Positions 31,640 to 40,477 of a stretch of DNA of 47,395 nucleotides are shown here, one piece after another. The stretch is from assembly GCF_014650875.1 (NCBI RefSeq), contig NZ_BMVU01000050.1, forward strand, positions 1-47,395. The letters run 5' to 3'. Source of the stretch: Streptomyces minutiscleroticus (lineage in GTDB: Bacteria; Actinomycetota; Actinomycetes; Streptomycetales; Streptomycetaceae). The notes below the pieces were generated by a model. That model was given only the letters and a program-made list of their open reading frames with translations, was not told where the DNA came from and ran no database searches. Position 1 is the stretch's first letter, and each line of letters opens with the position of its first letter. Position numbers and translations under genes: made by a program.

Positions 31640-34600
31640 GCACGACCACCACGACCACCACACCGGACCGCGCGTACTGGCACGACGTCCTGCTCGCCGG
31701 CGGGCGCACCGCCGTGCCGCGGTGGACCTCGGGCCCGGTGCCCGGCGTCGCCGAGTACGAGACGGCGATCCCGGACGACCTCGTGGCGCGGCTGCGCCGG
31801 CTGGCCGAGGCGCAGGGCGTGCCGCCGGCCGCGGTGCTGCTGGCCGCGCACGCCAAGGTGCTGTCCGCGCTCTGCGGCGAACAGGAGGTGACGGTCGGGC
31901 TGGTCGCCGAGCGGGGCGGCCCGGCACTGCCCTGCCGGGTGCCGGTCGAGCCGGGCCCCTGGCGCTCGCTCCTCGACGCCGCCCACCGGGCGGCCGACGG
32001 GACGCGGGCCCACAAGGACTTCCCGGTCGGCGAGCTGGGCCGCGAACTGGGCCTCACCGCCCCGCCGTACGAGACGGTCCTGGACCCCTACGGCGTCGGC
32101 GGCGAGCCCACCGGAGGCACCGTGCTGCGCGTCGGCGTGCGCGGCCGCGGCGACGGCTTCGCGCTGCGCCTGCGGTTCCGCACGGACGTGCTGGACACCG
32201 CGTACGCCGACCGGATCGCGGGCTACCACCTGACCGCCCTGGGCCGGATCGCCGCCGAGCCGGACGCCGCGCACGGAGCGCGCAGCCTGCTCTCCGACCG
32301 CGAGACCCGCTTCCAGCTGGAGGAGCTGGCCGGCCCCGTCCGGGAGCTGCCGCCCCGGCGGATGCACGAGCTGTTCGAGGAGCGGGTGCGCGAGCACCCG
32401 GACGCCGTGGCCGCCGTGCAGGGCGGCCGGGAGTGGACCTACCGCGAGCTCAACGGCCGCGCCAACCGGATCGGACGGGCCCTGCTCGCCCGCGGCCTGG
32501 GCCACGAGGACGTCGTCGCGGTGGTCACGGAGCGGAACCTGGACTGGATGGCCTGCGTGCTCGCGGTGTTCAAGGCCGGCGGGGCCTACCTGCCCGTCGA
32601 GCCGCACTTCCCGGCCGACCGCATCGCCGCCACGCTCGGGCGGGCCGGCTGCCGCGTCGCGCTGACCGAGCCCGGCTCCACGGCCACCCTGGACGAGGCG
32701 CTGGAGAAGCTGCCCGAGGTGGACAGGGTGCTGGTCGGCACCGCGTACGAGGAGGGTCACGCGGACGACGACCTGGGCGTGCGGGTCGCGCCCAACCAGC
32801 TCGCGTACATCTACTTCACCTCCGGCTCCACGGGTGAGCCCAAGGGCGCGATGTGCGAGCACGCGGGGATGCTCAACCACCTCTACGCCAAGATCGACGA
32901 CCTGGGGATCGGCGAGGGGGACACGGTCGCCCAGACCGCGCCCCAGTGCTTCGACATCTCGCTGTGGCAGCTGGTCGCGGCGCTCCTGGTGGGCGGCCGG
33001 ACGCTGCTGGTGGAGCAGGACGCGGTCCTGGACGTGGAGCGGTTCGTGGACCGGATCGCCGACGGCCGGGCCGCGGTGGTCCAGGTGGTGCCCTCGTACC
33101 TGGAAGTGGTGCTGTCCTACCTGGAGCGCCATCCGCGGCTGCTGCCGGACCTGCGCTGCGTGTCGGTCACCGGCGAGGCGCTGAAGCGGGAGCTGGCGCA
33201 GCGCTGGTTCGCGGTCCGGCCGAAGGTGAAGCTGGTCAACGCCTACGGACTGACCGAGACCTCGGACGACACCAACCACGAGGTGATGGACCGGGCGCCA
33301 CAGGGCGACCGGGTCCCGCTGGGCCGCGCCGTGAACAACGTGCACGTCTACGTGGTGGACGAGGGGCTCGGGCTGGTGCCGCTGGGCGCGCCCGGCGAGA
33401 TCGTCTTCTCCGGGGTGTGCGTCGGCCGCGGCTACGTCAACGACCCGGAGCGCACACGGGCGGCGTTCGTGGCCGACCCGCACCGCACGGGCCGCCGGCT
33501 GTACCGCAGCGGCGACCACGGGCGCTGGCGGCCCGACGGCAAGCTGGAGTTCCTCGGCCGCCGGGACGCCCAGGTGAAGATCCGCGGGTTCCGCATCGAG
33601 ATCGGCGAGATCGAGAACACCCTGCTGCGGGTGGACGGCGTCCGCGACGGCGCCGTGGTGGTCGCCGGGCAGGAGGGCGGCGGCAAGCAGCTGGTGGCCT
33701 TCTACGCGGGGCCGAAGGAGCTGGAGGCCGACGTCCTGCGCGAGCGGCTGGGCGCGTCCCTGCCCTCGTACATGGTGCCGGCGGCGTTCCACTGGCGCGA
33801 GGAGCTGCCGCTCACCGCCAACAGCAAGATCGACAAGAAGGCCCTGACGGCGCTCGCCGCGGAACTGGGCTCGGCCGAGGCGGAGTACGCCGCGCCCGCC
33901 ACCCCGGCCGAGAAGCGGCTCGCGGCGGCCTGGGCGAAGGTGCTCGGCCTGCCGGAGGAGAGGATCGGCCGGCACGACCACTTCTTCGACCGGGGCGGCA
34001 ACTCCCTGTCGGCGGTGCGGCTCGCGGTCGCCCTGGACCGCGCGGTGTCGCTGAAGGACGTCACCCGGCGCCCGGTCCTGGCCGACCTCGCGGGACTGCT
34101 CGACGGGACGGCCGGCGACGCGGACGAGGCGGCGGCGCACGGCGCGGCGGACGCGGACTCCGGGCTGCTCCAGGAGCTGTCGGTCCCGCCGGGGGCGCCG
34201 CGCGGGACGCTGGTGTGCTTCCCGCCCGCCGGCGGCAACGCGGTGAACTTCCGGCCGATGGCGGACGCGCTGCGCGACAGCGGGCTCGCCGTGTACGCGG
34301 TGGAGCTGCCCGGGCACGACCTGGACGACGAGGGCGCCTTCGCGCCGCTGGAGCGGGTCGCCGAGCGGGCCGCCGCGGAGATCGCCCGGCGCGGTCTCAC
34401 CGGCGTGCTGCTGTGGGGCCACTCCTCGGGCGCGGCGCTCGCCCTGGAGACCGCGCGGCGCCTCCAGGAGCGGGGCACGGCGGTGGACCGGGTGTTCCTC
34501 GGGGCGCAGCTGCTGGGCACGGCCGCCGAGCGGCGGGCCGCGGTGGCGGAGCTGTCCGGGCTGTCCGACGCGGAGATCGCCGCCCGGCTGAGCGCCGACG

Positions 34601-34935
34601 ACGGCCTCGAAGGCCTCGACGAGCTGGACGAGCGGCACCTGGCGCACATCGGCGCCGCCTACCGCCACGACTGCGTCTCCGCCCACCGCCACCTCGCCGA
34701 GCTGCTGGACCGGCCGCCGGCCGACCGGCTGTCGGCGCCGGTCACGGTGGTCCTCGCCGCCGACGACACGCACACCGCCAGGGCCGCGGACCGGCACCGG
34801 GAGTGGCTCCTGCTCGCCGACCACGTCGACGTGTGCGAACTCGCCGACGGCGGTCACTACTTCCCGCGCACGCGGCCGGCCGAAGCGGCCCGGGTCGTCC
34901 TGCGCGCGGCCGACCCCTCCGCCCCTTCGTCCTGA
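31636..34935 (+). CDS. nonribosomal peptide synthetase: partial condensation-like region, adenylation, carrier, thioesterase
   Basis: A 1099-residue enzyme. Residues 10-235 resemble the C-terminal lobe of a condensation domain but lack HHxxxDG. The adenylation domain (about 240-740) has A3 YIYFTSGSTGEPKG, A5 NAYGLTETSDD, A7 YRSGDHGRW and A10 TANSKIDKKAL. The carrier Ser is 790 (DRGGNSLS), and the thioesterase (about 825-1095) has GHSSG with Ser930 and a late GGHYFPR His. Reading specificity positions by eye gives about D-I-W-Q-S-T-A-D-D-K; acidic residues at the seventh and eighth pocket sites suit an amino acid with a basic side chain, as Dap would be. The start overlaps the upstream stop (ATGA). 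It probably activates Dap and passes it to the Pls-like partner, or releases product through the thioesterase. Confidence 0.92.
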   Translation: MSTTTTTTTPDRAYWHDVLLAGGRTAVPRWTSGPVPGVAEYETAIPDDLVARLRRLAEAQGVPPAAVLLAAHAKVLSALCGEQEVTVGLVAERGGPALPCRVPVEPGPWRSLLDAAHRAADGTRAHKDFPVGELGRELGLTAPPYETVLDPYGVGGEPTGGTVLRVGVRGRGDGFALRLRFRTDVLDTAYADRIAGYHLTALGRIAAEPDAAHGARSLLSDRETRFQLEELAGPVRELPPRRMHELFEERVREHPDAVAAVQGGREWTYRELNGRANRIGRALLARGLGHEDVVAVVTERNLDWMACVLAVFKAGGAYLPVEPHFPADRIAATLGRAGCRVALTEPGSTATLDEALEKLPEVDRVLVGTAYEEGHADDDLGVRVAPNQLAYIYFTSGSTGEPKGAMCEHAGMLNHLYAKIDDLGIGEGDTVAQTAPQCFDISLWQLVAALLVGGRTLLVEQDAVLDVERFVDRIADGRAAVVQVVPSYLEVVLSYLERHPRLLPDLRCVSVTGEALKRELAQRWFAVRPKVKLVNAYGLTETSDDTNHEVMDRAPQGDRVPLGRAVNNVHVYVVDEGLGLVPLGAPGEIVFSGVCVGRGYVNDPERTRAAFVADPHRTGRRLYRSGDHGRWRPDGKLEFLGRRDAQVKIRGFRIEIGEIENTLLRVDGVRDGAVVVAGQEGGGKQLVAFYAGPKELEADVLRERLGASLPSYMVPAAFHWREELPLTANSKIDKKALTALAAELGSAEAEYAAPATPAEKRLAAAWAKVLGLPEERIGRHDHFFDRGGNSLSAVRLAVALDRAVSLKDVTRRPVLADLAGLLDGTAGDADEAAAHGAADADSGLLQELSVPPGAPRGTLVCFPPAGGNAVNFRPMADALRDSGLAVYAVELPGHDLDDEGAFAPLERVAERAAAEIARRGLTGVLLWGHSSGAALALETARRLQERGTAVDRVFLGAQLLGTAAERRAAVAELSGLSDAEIAARLSADDGLEGLDELDERHLAHIGAAYRHDCVSAHRHLAELLDRPPADRLSAPVTVVLAADDTHTARAADRHREWLLLADHVDVCELADGGHYFPRTRPAEAARVVLRAADPSAPSS

Positions 34936-34988
34936 AGCGGCGCGAGGCACGAGAAGCACGAAGCGCAACGAGAGAAGGGAACAACACG

Positions 34989-36017
34989 TTGTCGTCCTCA
35001 TTCCCCAGCGGCAGGCAGGCGTCGTCCTCGGCGCCGGCGCTCCGACCGGAGCTGCGACCGGGCAGGCCACCCCTGCTGCAGGTCGGCGCCGGCCATGACG
35101 CGGTGGGCTGGGTGACCGAACACCGGTCCGCGCTGCGCGCCGTCGTCGCCGAGCACGGCTCGGTGCTGGTGCGCGGCCTCGGACTCGGTGACGTCGCGGA
35201 GATCACCGCCGTCTTCCGCCACCTGGCGGGCGGCCTGATGACCGGCAAGGAGGCCTTCGCGCCCCGGCGCACCTACGCCGACGGCGTCTACTCCTCGGCG
35301 AAGTGGCCGCCGAACCAGCCGATGTGCATGCACCACGAGCTGAGCTACACCCTGGAGTTCCCGGGCCTGCTGATGTTCGCCTGCCTGACCCCGCCCGCCG
35401 AGGGCGGGGCGACCGGGGTGGCCGACGCGGCCGCCGTCCTGTCCGAGCTGCCGCCCGAGCTGGCCGAGCGGTTCCGCCGGGAGGGCTGGCTGCTCACCCG
35501 CAGCTACAACGACGAGATCGGCGCGTCGGTCGCCGAGTCCTTCGGCACCGACGACCGCTCGGCGGTGGAGAGCTACTGCCGCGCCAACGCCATCGAGTTC
35601 GCCTGGCAGCCCGACGGCGGCCTGCTCACCCGGCAGCGCCGCAGCGCGGTGGTGCACCACCCGGTCACCGGCACGCCGTGCTGGTTCAACCAGGTGGCGT
35701 TCCTCAGCGAGTGGACCATGGACCCGGAGGTCCGCGAGTACCTGATCGACATGTACGGCGCGGACGGCCTGCCGTTCAACACCCGCTTCGGCAACGGCGA
35801 CCCGATCGGCCAGGACGTCGTGGAACTGCTGAACAAGGTGTACGAGTCCCGCACGGCCCGCGAGCCGTGGCAGGCGGGCGACCTGATGCTCGTCGACAAC
35901 GTCCGCACCGCGCACAGCCGCGAGGCCTTCGAGGGGCCGCGCGAGGTGCTGGTCGGCATGACGGACCCGGTGCGCCTGGCCGACTGCTCCCCGACGATCG
36001 AGGTGACCGCCCGATGA
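34989..36017 (+). CDS. clavaminate-synthase-like/TauD-family Fe(II)/2-oxoglutarate oxygenase
   Basis: A 342-residue oxygenase. The metal site is H115-x-E117 in MHHELSYT with distal H309 in VRTAHSREAF, and GPREVLVGM supplies the 2-oxoglutarate-binding Arg. A His-x-Glu rather than His-x-Asp facial triad is typical of clavaminate-synthase-like hydroxylases that act on amino acids or carrier-bound residues in NRPS clusters. Here it may hydroxylate or desaturate Dap or the product; this is inference. The TTG at 34989 is chosen because GAAGGGA ends 8 bases upstream and no better start exists. It follows the NRPS by 53 bp, and its stop overlaps the sbnB-like start (ATGA). Confidence 0.88.
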   Translation: MSSSFPSGRQASSSAPALRPELRPGRPPLLQVGAGHDAVGWVTEHRSALRAVVAEHGSVLVRGLGLGDVAEITAVFRHLAGGLMTGKEAFAPRRTYADGVYSSAKWPPNQPMCMHHELSYTLEFPGLLMFACLTPPAEGGATGVADAAAVLSELPPELAERFRREGWLLTRSYNDEIGASVAESFGTDDRSAVESYCRANAIEFAWQPDGGLLTRQRRSAVVHHPVTGTPCWFNQVAFLSEWTMDPEVREYLIDMYGADGLPFNTRFGNGDPIGQDVVELLNKVYESRTAREPWQAGDLMLVDNVRTAHSREAFEGPREVLVGMTDPVRLADCSPTIEVTAR

Positions 36018-37081
36018 CGACGACCCACTCCGCACGGGAGACGGCCGGGGCGCGCACCGTGCCGCCGTTCTCCGTGATCTCCGGGGCCCAGGTGCAGCGG
36101 GCGCTGCGGGGGCAGGAGCCCCGGATCGTGGAGCTCGTGGAGACCGTGTACCGGCTGCACGGGGCCGGCGACTCGGTGAACCCGCCGTCGTACTTCCTGC
36201 GGTTCCCCGACCGCCCGACCTCGCGGATCATCGCGCTGCCCGCCTCCATCGGCGGGGAGGTCCGGGTGGACGGCCTGAAGTGGATCTCCAGCTTCCCGGA
36301 GAACGTGGCGTCGGGCATCCCGCGGGCGTCGGCCGTGCTGATCCTCAACGACCACGACACGGGCTACCCGTTCGCCTGCCTGGAGAGCTCCATCATCAGC
36401 GCGACCCGGACGGCCGCGTCGGCGGCCCTGGCGGCGGACCGGCTCAGCCGGGCCCGCGGCGGGGAGCGTCCGGCCCGCGTCGGGTTCTTCGGCACGGGCC
36501 TGATCGCCCGGTACATCCACACCTTCCTGGCCGCGACCGGCTGGTCGTTCGACGGGATCGGCGTGCACGACCTGTCCGCCGAGAGCGCCGCCGGCTTCCG
36601 CGGCTACCTCCAGACGTCCGGCGCCGACGGCCGGATCACCGTGCACGACAGCGCAGAGGAGCTGATCCGCTCCAGCGACCTGGTGGTCTTCGCCACGGTC
36701 GCCGGGGAACCGCACGTCCACGACGTGTCGTGGTTCGCGCACAACCCGCTGGTGCTGCATGTGTCACTGCGGGATCTCGCGCCCGAGATCCTGCTCGCCT
36801 CGGCGAACGTCGTGGACGACGTCGAGCACTGCCTGAAGGCCGAGACCTCGCCCCACCTGGCGGAGCGGCTCACGGGGAGCCGCGACTTCCTGAACGGCAC
36901 GTTGGACGACGTGCTGGCCGGGAGGGTGACGTTGCCGGCGGACCGGCCGCTGGTGTTCTCGCCCTTCGGTCTCGGCGTGCTCGACCTCGCGGTCGGCAAG
37001 TTCGTCCACGACGAGGTGGCCCGCTCCGGCGAGCTGCACGTCGTCGACGACTTCTTCCACGAGCTGCGCCGCTACGGCTGA
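36014..37081 (+). CDS. sbnB: 2,3-diaminopropionate biosynthesis protein SbnB
   Basis: A 355-residue NAD-dependent enzyme of the ornithine cyclodeaminase/mu-crystallin family. SbnB oxidatively splits N-(1-amino-1-carboxy-2-ethyl)-glutamate to L-2,3-diaminopropionate and 2-oxoglutarate. Family features are NPPSYFLRFPDRPTSRIIAL, GLKWISSFPENVASGIPRAS (substrate loop), the Rossmann motif VGFFGTGLIARYIH, and a C-terminal FSPFGLGVLDLAVGKFV. The position directly before SbnA and after the NRPS genes supports the Dap role rather than ornithine cyclodeaminase. The start overlaps the oxygenase stop (ATGA). The released 2-oxoglutarate is also the cosubstrate of the neighbouring oxygenase. Confidence 0.93.
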   Translation: MTTTHSARETAGARTVPPFSVISGAQVQRALRGQEPRIVELVETVYRLHGAGDSVNPPSYFLRFPDRPTSRIIALPASIGGEVRVDGLKWISSFPENVASGIPRASAVLILNDHDTGYPFACLESSIISATRTAASAALAADRLSRARGGERPARVGFFGTGLIARYIHTFLAATGWSFDGIGVHDLSAESAAGFRGYLQTSGADGRITVHDSAEELIRSSDLVVFATVAGEPHVHDVSWFAHNPLVLHVSLRDLAPEILLASANVVDDVEHCLKAETSPHLAERLTGSRDFLNGTLDDVLAGRVTLPADRPLVFSPFGLGVLDLAVGKFVHDEVARSGELHVVDDFFHELRRYG

Positions 37082-37120
37082 GCGGTCCATCGCACCGCTT
37101 GCACAGATGAGGGGGCCATC

Positions 37121-38113
37121 TTGCCAGTCATCCGCATTCCGCAGGACTTCAACGAGGAGTCGCTCTACGTCGACCTGCGGCCGATCTTCGACCAGTCGCT
37201 CTACCTGAAGTGCGAGGGTTTCAACTTCGCCGGTTCGATCAAACTCAAGGCCGCGGCCGAGATGGTGAACGCCGCCGAGCGGGCGGGCGTCCTGACGCCC
37301 CGCTCGATCCTGGTGGAGTCGTCCTCCGGCAACCTGGGAGTGGCACTGGCCACGATCGCGGCCAGCAAGGGATACCAGTTCCTGTGCGTCACGGACTCCC
37401 GCTGCAACCTGTCGGCCCGGCGGCTGATGGAGGCACTGGGGAGCCAGGTGCACATCGTGTCGGAACCGCACATCAGCGGGGGGTTCCTCGGCGCACGCCT
37501 CGCGTACGTGGAGGCGCTGTGCGCGTCCGACGACCGGTACGTGTCGCTGAACCAGCACAGCAACCCGCACAACTGGAAGGCGCACTACGGCACCACCGCG
37601 CCGGCCATCGCCCGGCAGTTCCCCGACCTCGACGTGCTGTTCGTGGGGGCCGGCACCACGGGGACGCTGATGGGCTGCGCCCGCTGGTTCTGGGAGCGGC
37701 ACCGCCGCCGGGTGCGGATCGTGGCCGTGGACAGCGTCGGCTCGGTGACGTTCGGCACCCCGCCGGGCCGCCGGATGATCCCGGGCCTGGGCACCAGCGT
37801 GCGGCCCGCCCTGCTGGACGAGTCGTACATCGACGAGGTGATCCACGTCGAGGAGGCCGACGCCATCCGCGCCTGCCACCGGCTGGCCCGGCGCGGCTTC
37901 CTGTTCGGCGGCTCCACCGGCACGGTGGTCAGCGCGGCCACGGAGTGGCTCGAGCGGCACGACCCGGGCCGTGAGCTGACGGCGGTGGCCATCTCGCCGG
38001 ACCTCGGGGAGCGCTACCTGGACACGATCTACCAGACCAACTGGCTGCAGGACCTGTACGGCGAGGAGGTGCTCGACTCGGCTGAGCTGGCGACCGTCTC
38101 ACGGTCGGCCTGA
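37121..38113 (+). CDS. sbnA: 2,3-diaminopropionate biosynthesis protein SbnA (PLP-dependent)
   Basis: A 330-residue fold-type II PLP enzyme of the cysteine-synthase family. SbnA condenses O-phospho-L-serine with L-glutamate to N-(1-amino-1-carboxy-2-ethyl)-glutamate. The PLP Lys is K41 in GFNFAGSIKLKAA, VESSSGNLGVALA is the substrate loop, and VGAGTTGTLMGCARWF binds the cofactor phosphate. GLGTSVRPALLDESYIDEVI is typical of the SbnA branch. It starts at a TTG with GAGGGGG about 7 bases upstream. It is the last gene of the Dap operon, 39 bp after sbnB; the AidB-like gene follows on the same strand after 77 bp and may or may not share the transcript. Confidence 0.93.
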   Translation: MPVIRIPQDFNEESLYVDLRPIFDQSLYLKCEGFNFAGSIKLKAAAEMVNAAERAGVLTPRSILVESSSGNLGVALATIAASKGYQFLCVTDSRCNLSARRLMEALGSQVHIVSEPHISGGFLGARLAYVEALCASDDRYVSLNQHSNPHNWKAHYGTTAPAIARQFPDLDVLFVGAGTTGTLMGCARWFWERHRRRVRIVAVDSVGSVTFGTPPGRRMIPGLGTSVRPALLDESYIDEVIHVEEADAIRACHRLARRGFLFGGSTGTVVSAATEWLERHDPGRELTAVAISPDLGERYLDTIYQTNWLQDLYGEEVLDSAELATVSRSA

Positions 38114-38190
38114 GCCACGTCGGCGACGCGGTCACCGGCCCGCTCCGCGGACCAGGTGACCGCCGCCGATCGGAGGGTAAGTTCCCCAGC

Positions 38191-39825
38191 ATGGCAACCA
38201 GCACCCATGAAGTGACCAACCAGGTACCGCCCCTGGTCGGATATGACGTCTTCACGGCCGACCGGGTCCTCGTCGAGGCGGTCGAGCGGCACCTGGACGC
38301 GGCACTGCTGGACGAGGCGCGCTCCGAGCTGTCGGGTTTCGGGACCACGGCCGGCTCGGCCCAGGTGCAGGAATGGGGGGTGCTGGCCAACGAGAACCCG
38401 CCCGGGCTGCGCACGCACGACCGCTACGGGAACAGGATCGACGAGGTCGAGTACCACCCCTCGTGGCACCGGCTGCTGGGCAAGGGCGTGTCGGCCGGGC
38501 TCACGGCGGCCTGGACGCGTCCGGGCGGGCACCTGCGGCGCGCGGCCGGGTTCCTGATCTGGACGCAGGTCGAGGCGGGCAACGGCTGCCCGCTGTCGAT
38601 GACGCACGCGGCGGTGCCCGCGCTGCGCACCGACCCCGCCCTCGCGGCCGAGTGGGAGCCGCGCCTGACGTCCATGGTCTACGACCCGGGGCTGCGGCCC
38701 GCCGCGCAGAAGCCGGGCGCCATCTTCGGCATGGGCATGACCGAGAAGCAGGGCGGCAGCGACGTACGGGCCAACACGACCGCGGCACGGCCGCTCGCCG
38801 AGGACGGCGCCTACGCGCTGACGGGCCACAAGTGGTTCATGTCGGCGCCCATGTCCGACGGCTTCCTCGTCCTGGCGCAGGCGCCCGGGGGGCTGACCTG
38901 CTTCCTGGTGCCGCGCGTCCTGGAGGACGGCACCCGCAACGTGCTGCGCCTGCAGCGACTGAAGGACAAGCTCGGCAACCGCTCCAACGCCTCCGCCGAG
39001 GTCGAGTTCGACGGCACCTGGGCGCGGCGCGTGGGAGAGGAGGGCCGCGGGGTGCGCACCATCATCGAGATGGTCGCGGCGACCCGCCTCGACTGCGTGC
39101 TGGGTTCGGCGTCGCTGATGCGCCAGGCGGTCGCGCAGGCGATCCACCACTGCACGTACCGCGAGGCGTTCGGCGGCAGGCTCGTCGACAAGCCGCTGAT
39201 GCGCAACGTCCTGGCGGACCTGGCACTGGAGTCCGAGGCGGCCACCACCCTGGCGATGCGCCTGGCGGCCGCCTACGACGACGGGAGCGAGTCCGAGCGG
39301 GCGTTCCTGCGGCTGGCCGTGCCGGCCGCGAAGTACTGGGTGACCAAGCGCTGCACGCCCCTGGCCACCGAGGCCGCCGAGTGCCTGGGCGGCAACGGCT
39401 ACGTCGAGGAGTCCGGCATGCCGCGACTGCTGCGCGAGTCTCCGCTGAACTCGATCTGGGAGGGCGCGGGCAACGTCCAGGCGCTGGACGTGCTGCGCGC
39501 ACTGCAGCGCGAGCCGGGGGCGCTCGACGCGTTCCTGCGGGAGGTGGGGCGGGCCCGCGGCGCCGACCACCGCCTGGACGTCGCGATCAAGAACCTGCTG
39601 ACCGAGCTGGCCGACCTGGACGGCGTCGAGGCCCGCGCCCGGCGCGTGGTGGAGCGGCTGGCCCTGGTCCTGCAGGGCTCCCTGCTCGTGCGGTACGCGC
39701 CACCGGAGGTGGCCGACGCCTTCTGCGCCTCCCGCCTGGGCGGCGACTGGGGCACGGCCTTCGGCACCCTGCCCCACACCCTGCACCTGGCGTCCCTGGT
39801 GGAGCGGGCGCGGCCGGTGGCGTAG
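38191..39825 (+). CDS. AidB-like acyl-CoA dehydrogenase family protein
   Basis: A 544-residue flavoprotein. The order of blocks matches AidB/isovaleryl-CoA dehydrogenase-like proteins: a long N-terminus (NQVPPLVGYDVFTADRVLVE), FGMGMTEKQGGSDVRANTT, YALTGHKWFMSAPMSDGFLV, RTIIEMVAATRLDCVLGSAS, and CLGGNGYVEESGMPRLLRES with SIWEGAGNVQALDVLRAL. In E. coli AidB is part of the Ada adaptive response to alkylation and binds DNA; its reaction is unclear. An ada-alkA-ogt set lies 31 kb away in the same window. GGAGGG is upstream of the ATG at somewhat long spacing (14 bases). A strong hairpin follows 350 bp downstream. Confidence 0.9.
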   Translation: MATSTHEVTNQVPPLVGYDVFTADRVLVEAVERHLDAALLDEARSELSGFGTTAGSAQVQEWGVLANENPPGLRTHDRYGNRIDEVEYHPSWHRLLGKGVSAGLTAAWTRPGGHLRRAAGFLIWTQVEAGNGCPLSMTHAAVPALRTDPALAAEWEPRLTSMVYDPGLRPAAQKPGAIFGMGMTEKQGGSDVRANTTAARPLAEDGAYALTGHKWFMSAPMSDGFLVLAQAPGGLTCFLVPRVLEDGTRNVLRLQRLKDKLGNRSNASAEVEFDGTWARRVGEEGRGVRTIIEMVAATRLDCVLGSASLMRQAVAQAIHHCTYREAFGGRLVDKPLMRNVLADLALESEAATTLAMRLAAAYDDGSESERAFLRLAVPAAKYWVTKRCTPLATEAAECLGGNGYVEESGMPRLLRESPLNSIWEGAGNVQALDVLRALQREPGALDAFLREVGRARGADHRLDVAIKNLLTELADLDGVEARARRVVERLALVLQGSLLVRYAPPEVADAFCASRLGGDWGTAFGTLPHTLHLASLVERARPVA

Positions 39826-40172
39826 CTCCCCCTCCCCGGGCACGGCACGGCGCGGCGCGGCGGCGGGCGGACAGCCCGGCCCGGGGCCCTCCGGGAGAAC
39901 GCCGCGCGGTCCGGCCGGTGCGGCGGGCGGCTCGTCCCGGGGGCCGGGCGTCCGGGCCGGCCCGGCGGTCTCGTCCGCGCGCGGGCCCGCCGGGGATCTC
40001 CCCCGGACGACGGAATCCGGACACTTGCGTGCCGGGCGTGTGCGGTCCGCGGCGCGGCGCCGGACGGCGCGGCCCGAGGGGCGGCTCGCCCGGGAACGGG
40101 TCCCGGCCGGGAACGGGCACCGGCCCCATGGTGCCCGGTCGTCCCTTCCCCCGTGCCCCGCGGAGCACACGC

Positions 40173-40210
40173 GCGGGGGTGGTGCTGCGCCGACACGGCA
40201 CCACCCCCGC
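40173..40210. terminator. 13-bp perfect stem-loop in the gap after the AidB-like gene
   Basis: GCGGGGGTGGTGC at 40173-40185 pairs exactly with 40198-40210 around a 12-base loop. It is the best terminator in the 652-bp gap 39826-40477, which otherwise shows no gene, only GC-rich sequence and then an AT-richer patch near 40260-40390 that probably holds the promoter of the next gene. Confidence 0.65.
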
Positions 40211-40477
40211 TCGTAGGACCGCGTGGCGGCCCACGTGCGCCGCTCGCGCGGCGCAGCGCCAAGTTTTGGCCATCGAACGGCGGTCCACCAGGGTTGCAGG
40301 GGGTTGCAACGGCGCGAAGCACCGCGTGAGATTCAGGAAATCCCCGTCCCGTGAGCGGATCCGTCCCCTCGGCCCGCAGCACCCCGCAGAATGAACGTGC
40401 AGTCAGTAAGGGCCTCGGGCCCGCGACCGGGAGCGGGCCGGGGAGCCGCCGTCCGCTCAGCCCTCGGGAGGACCCAC

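Noticed and set aside
29078..34935. Siderophore (staphyloferrin B-like) cluster because of sbnA and sbnB
   Set aside because: There are no IucA/IucC-type synthetases, siderophore exporters or receptors, and I saw no iron box upstream; the Pls-like protein points to amino-acid oligomerisation.
36014..37081. Ornithine cyclodeaminase as the function of the SbnB gene
   Set aside because: The neighbouring SbnA and NRPS genes and SbnB-like loops make Dap synthesis the better assignment.
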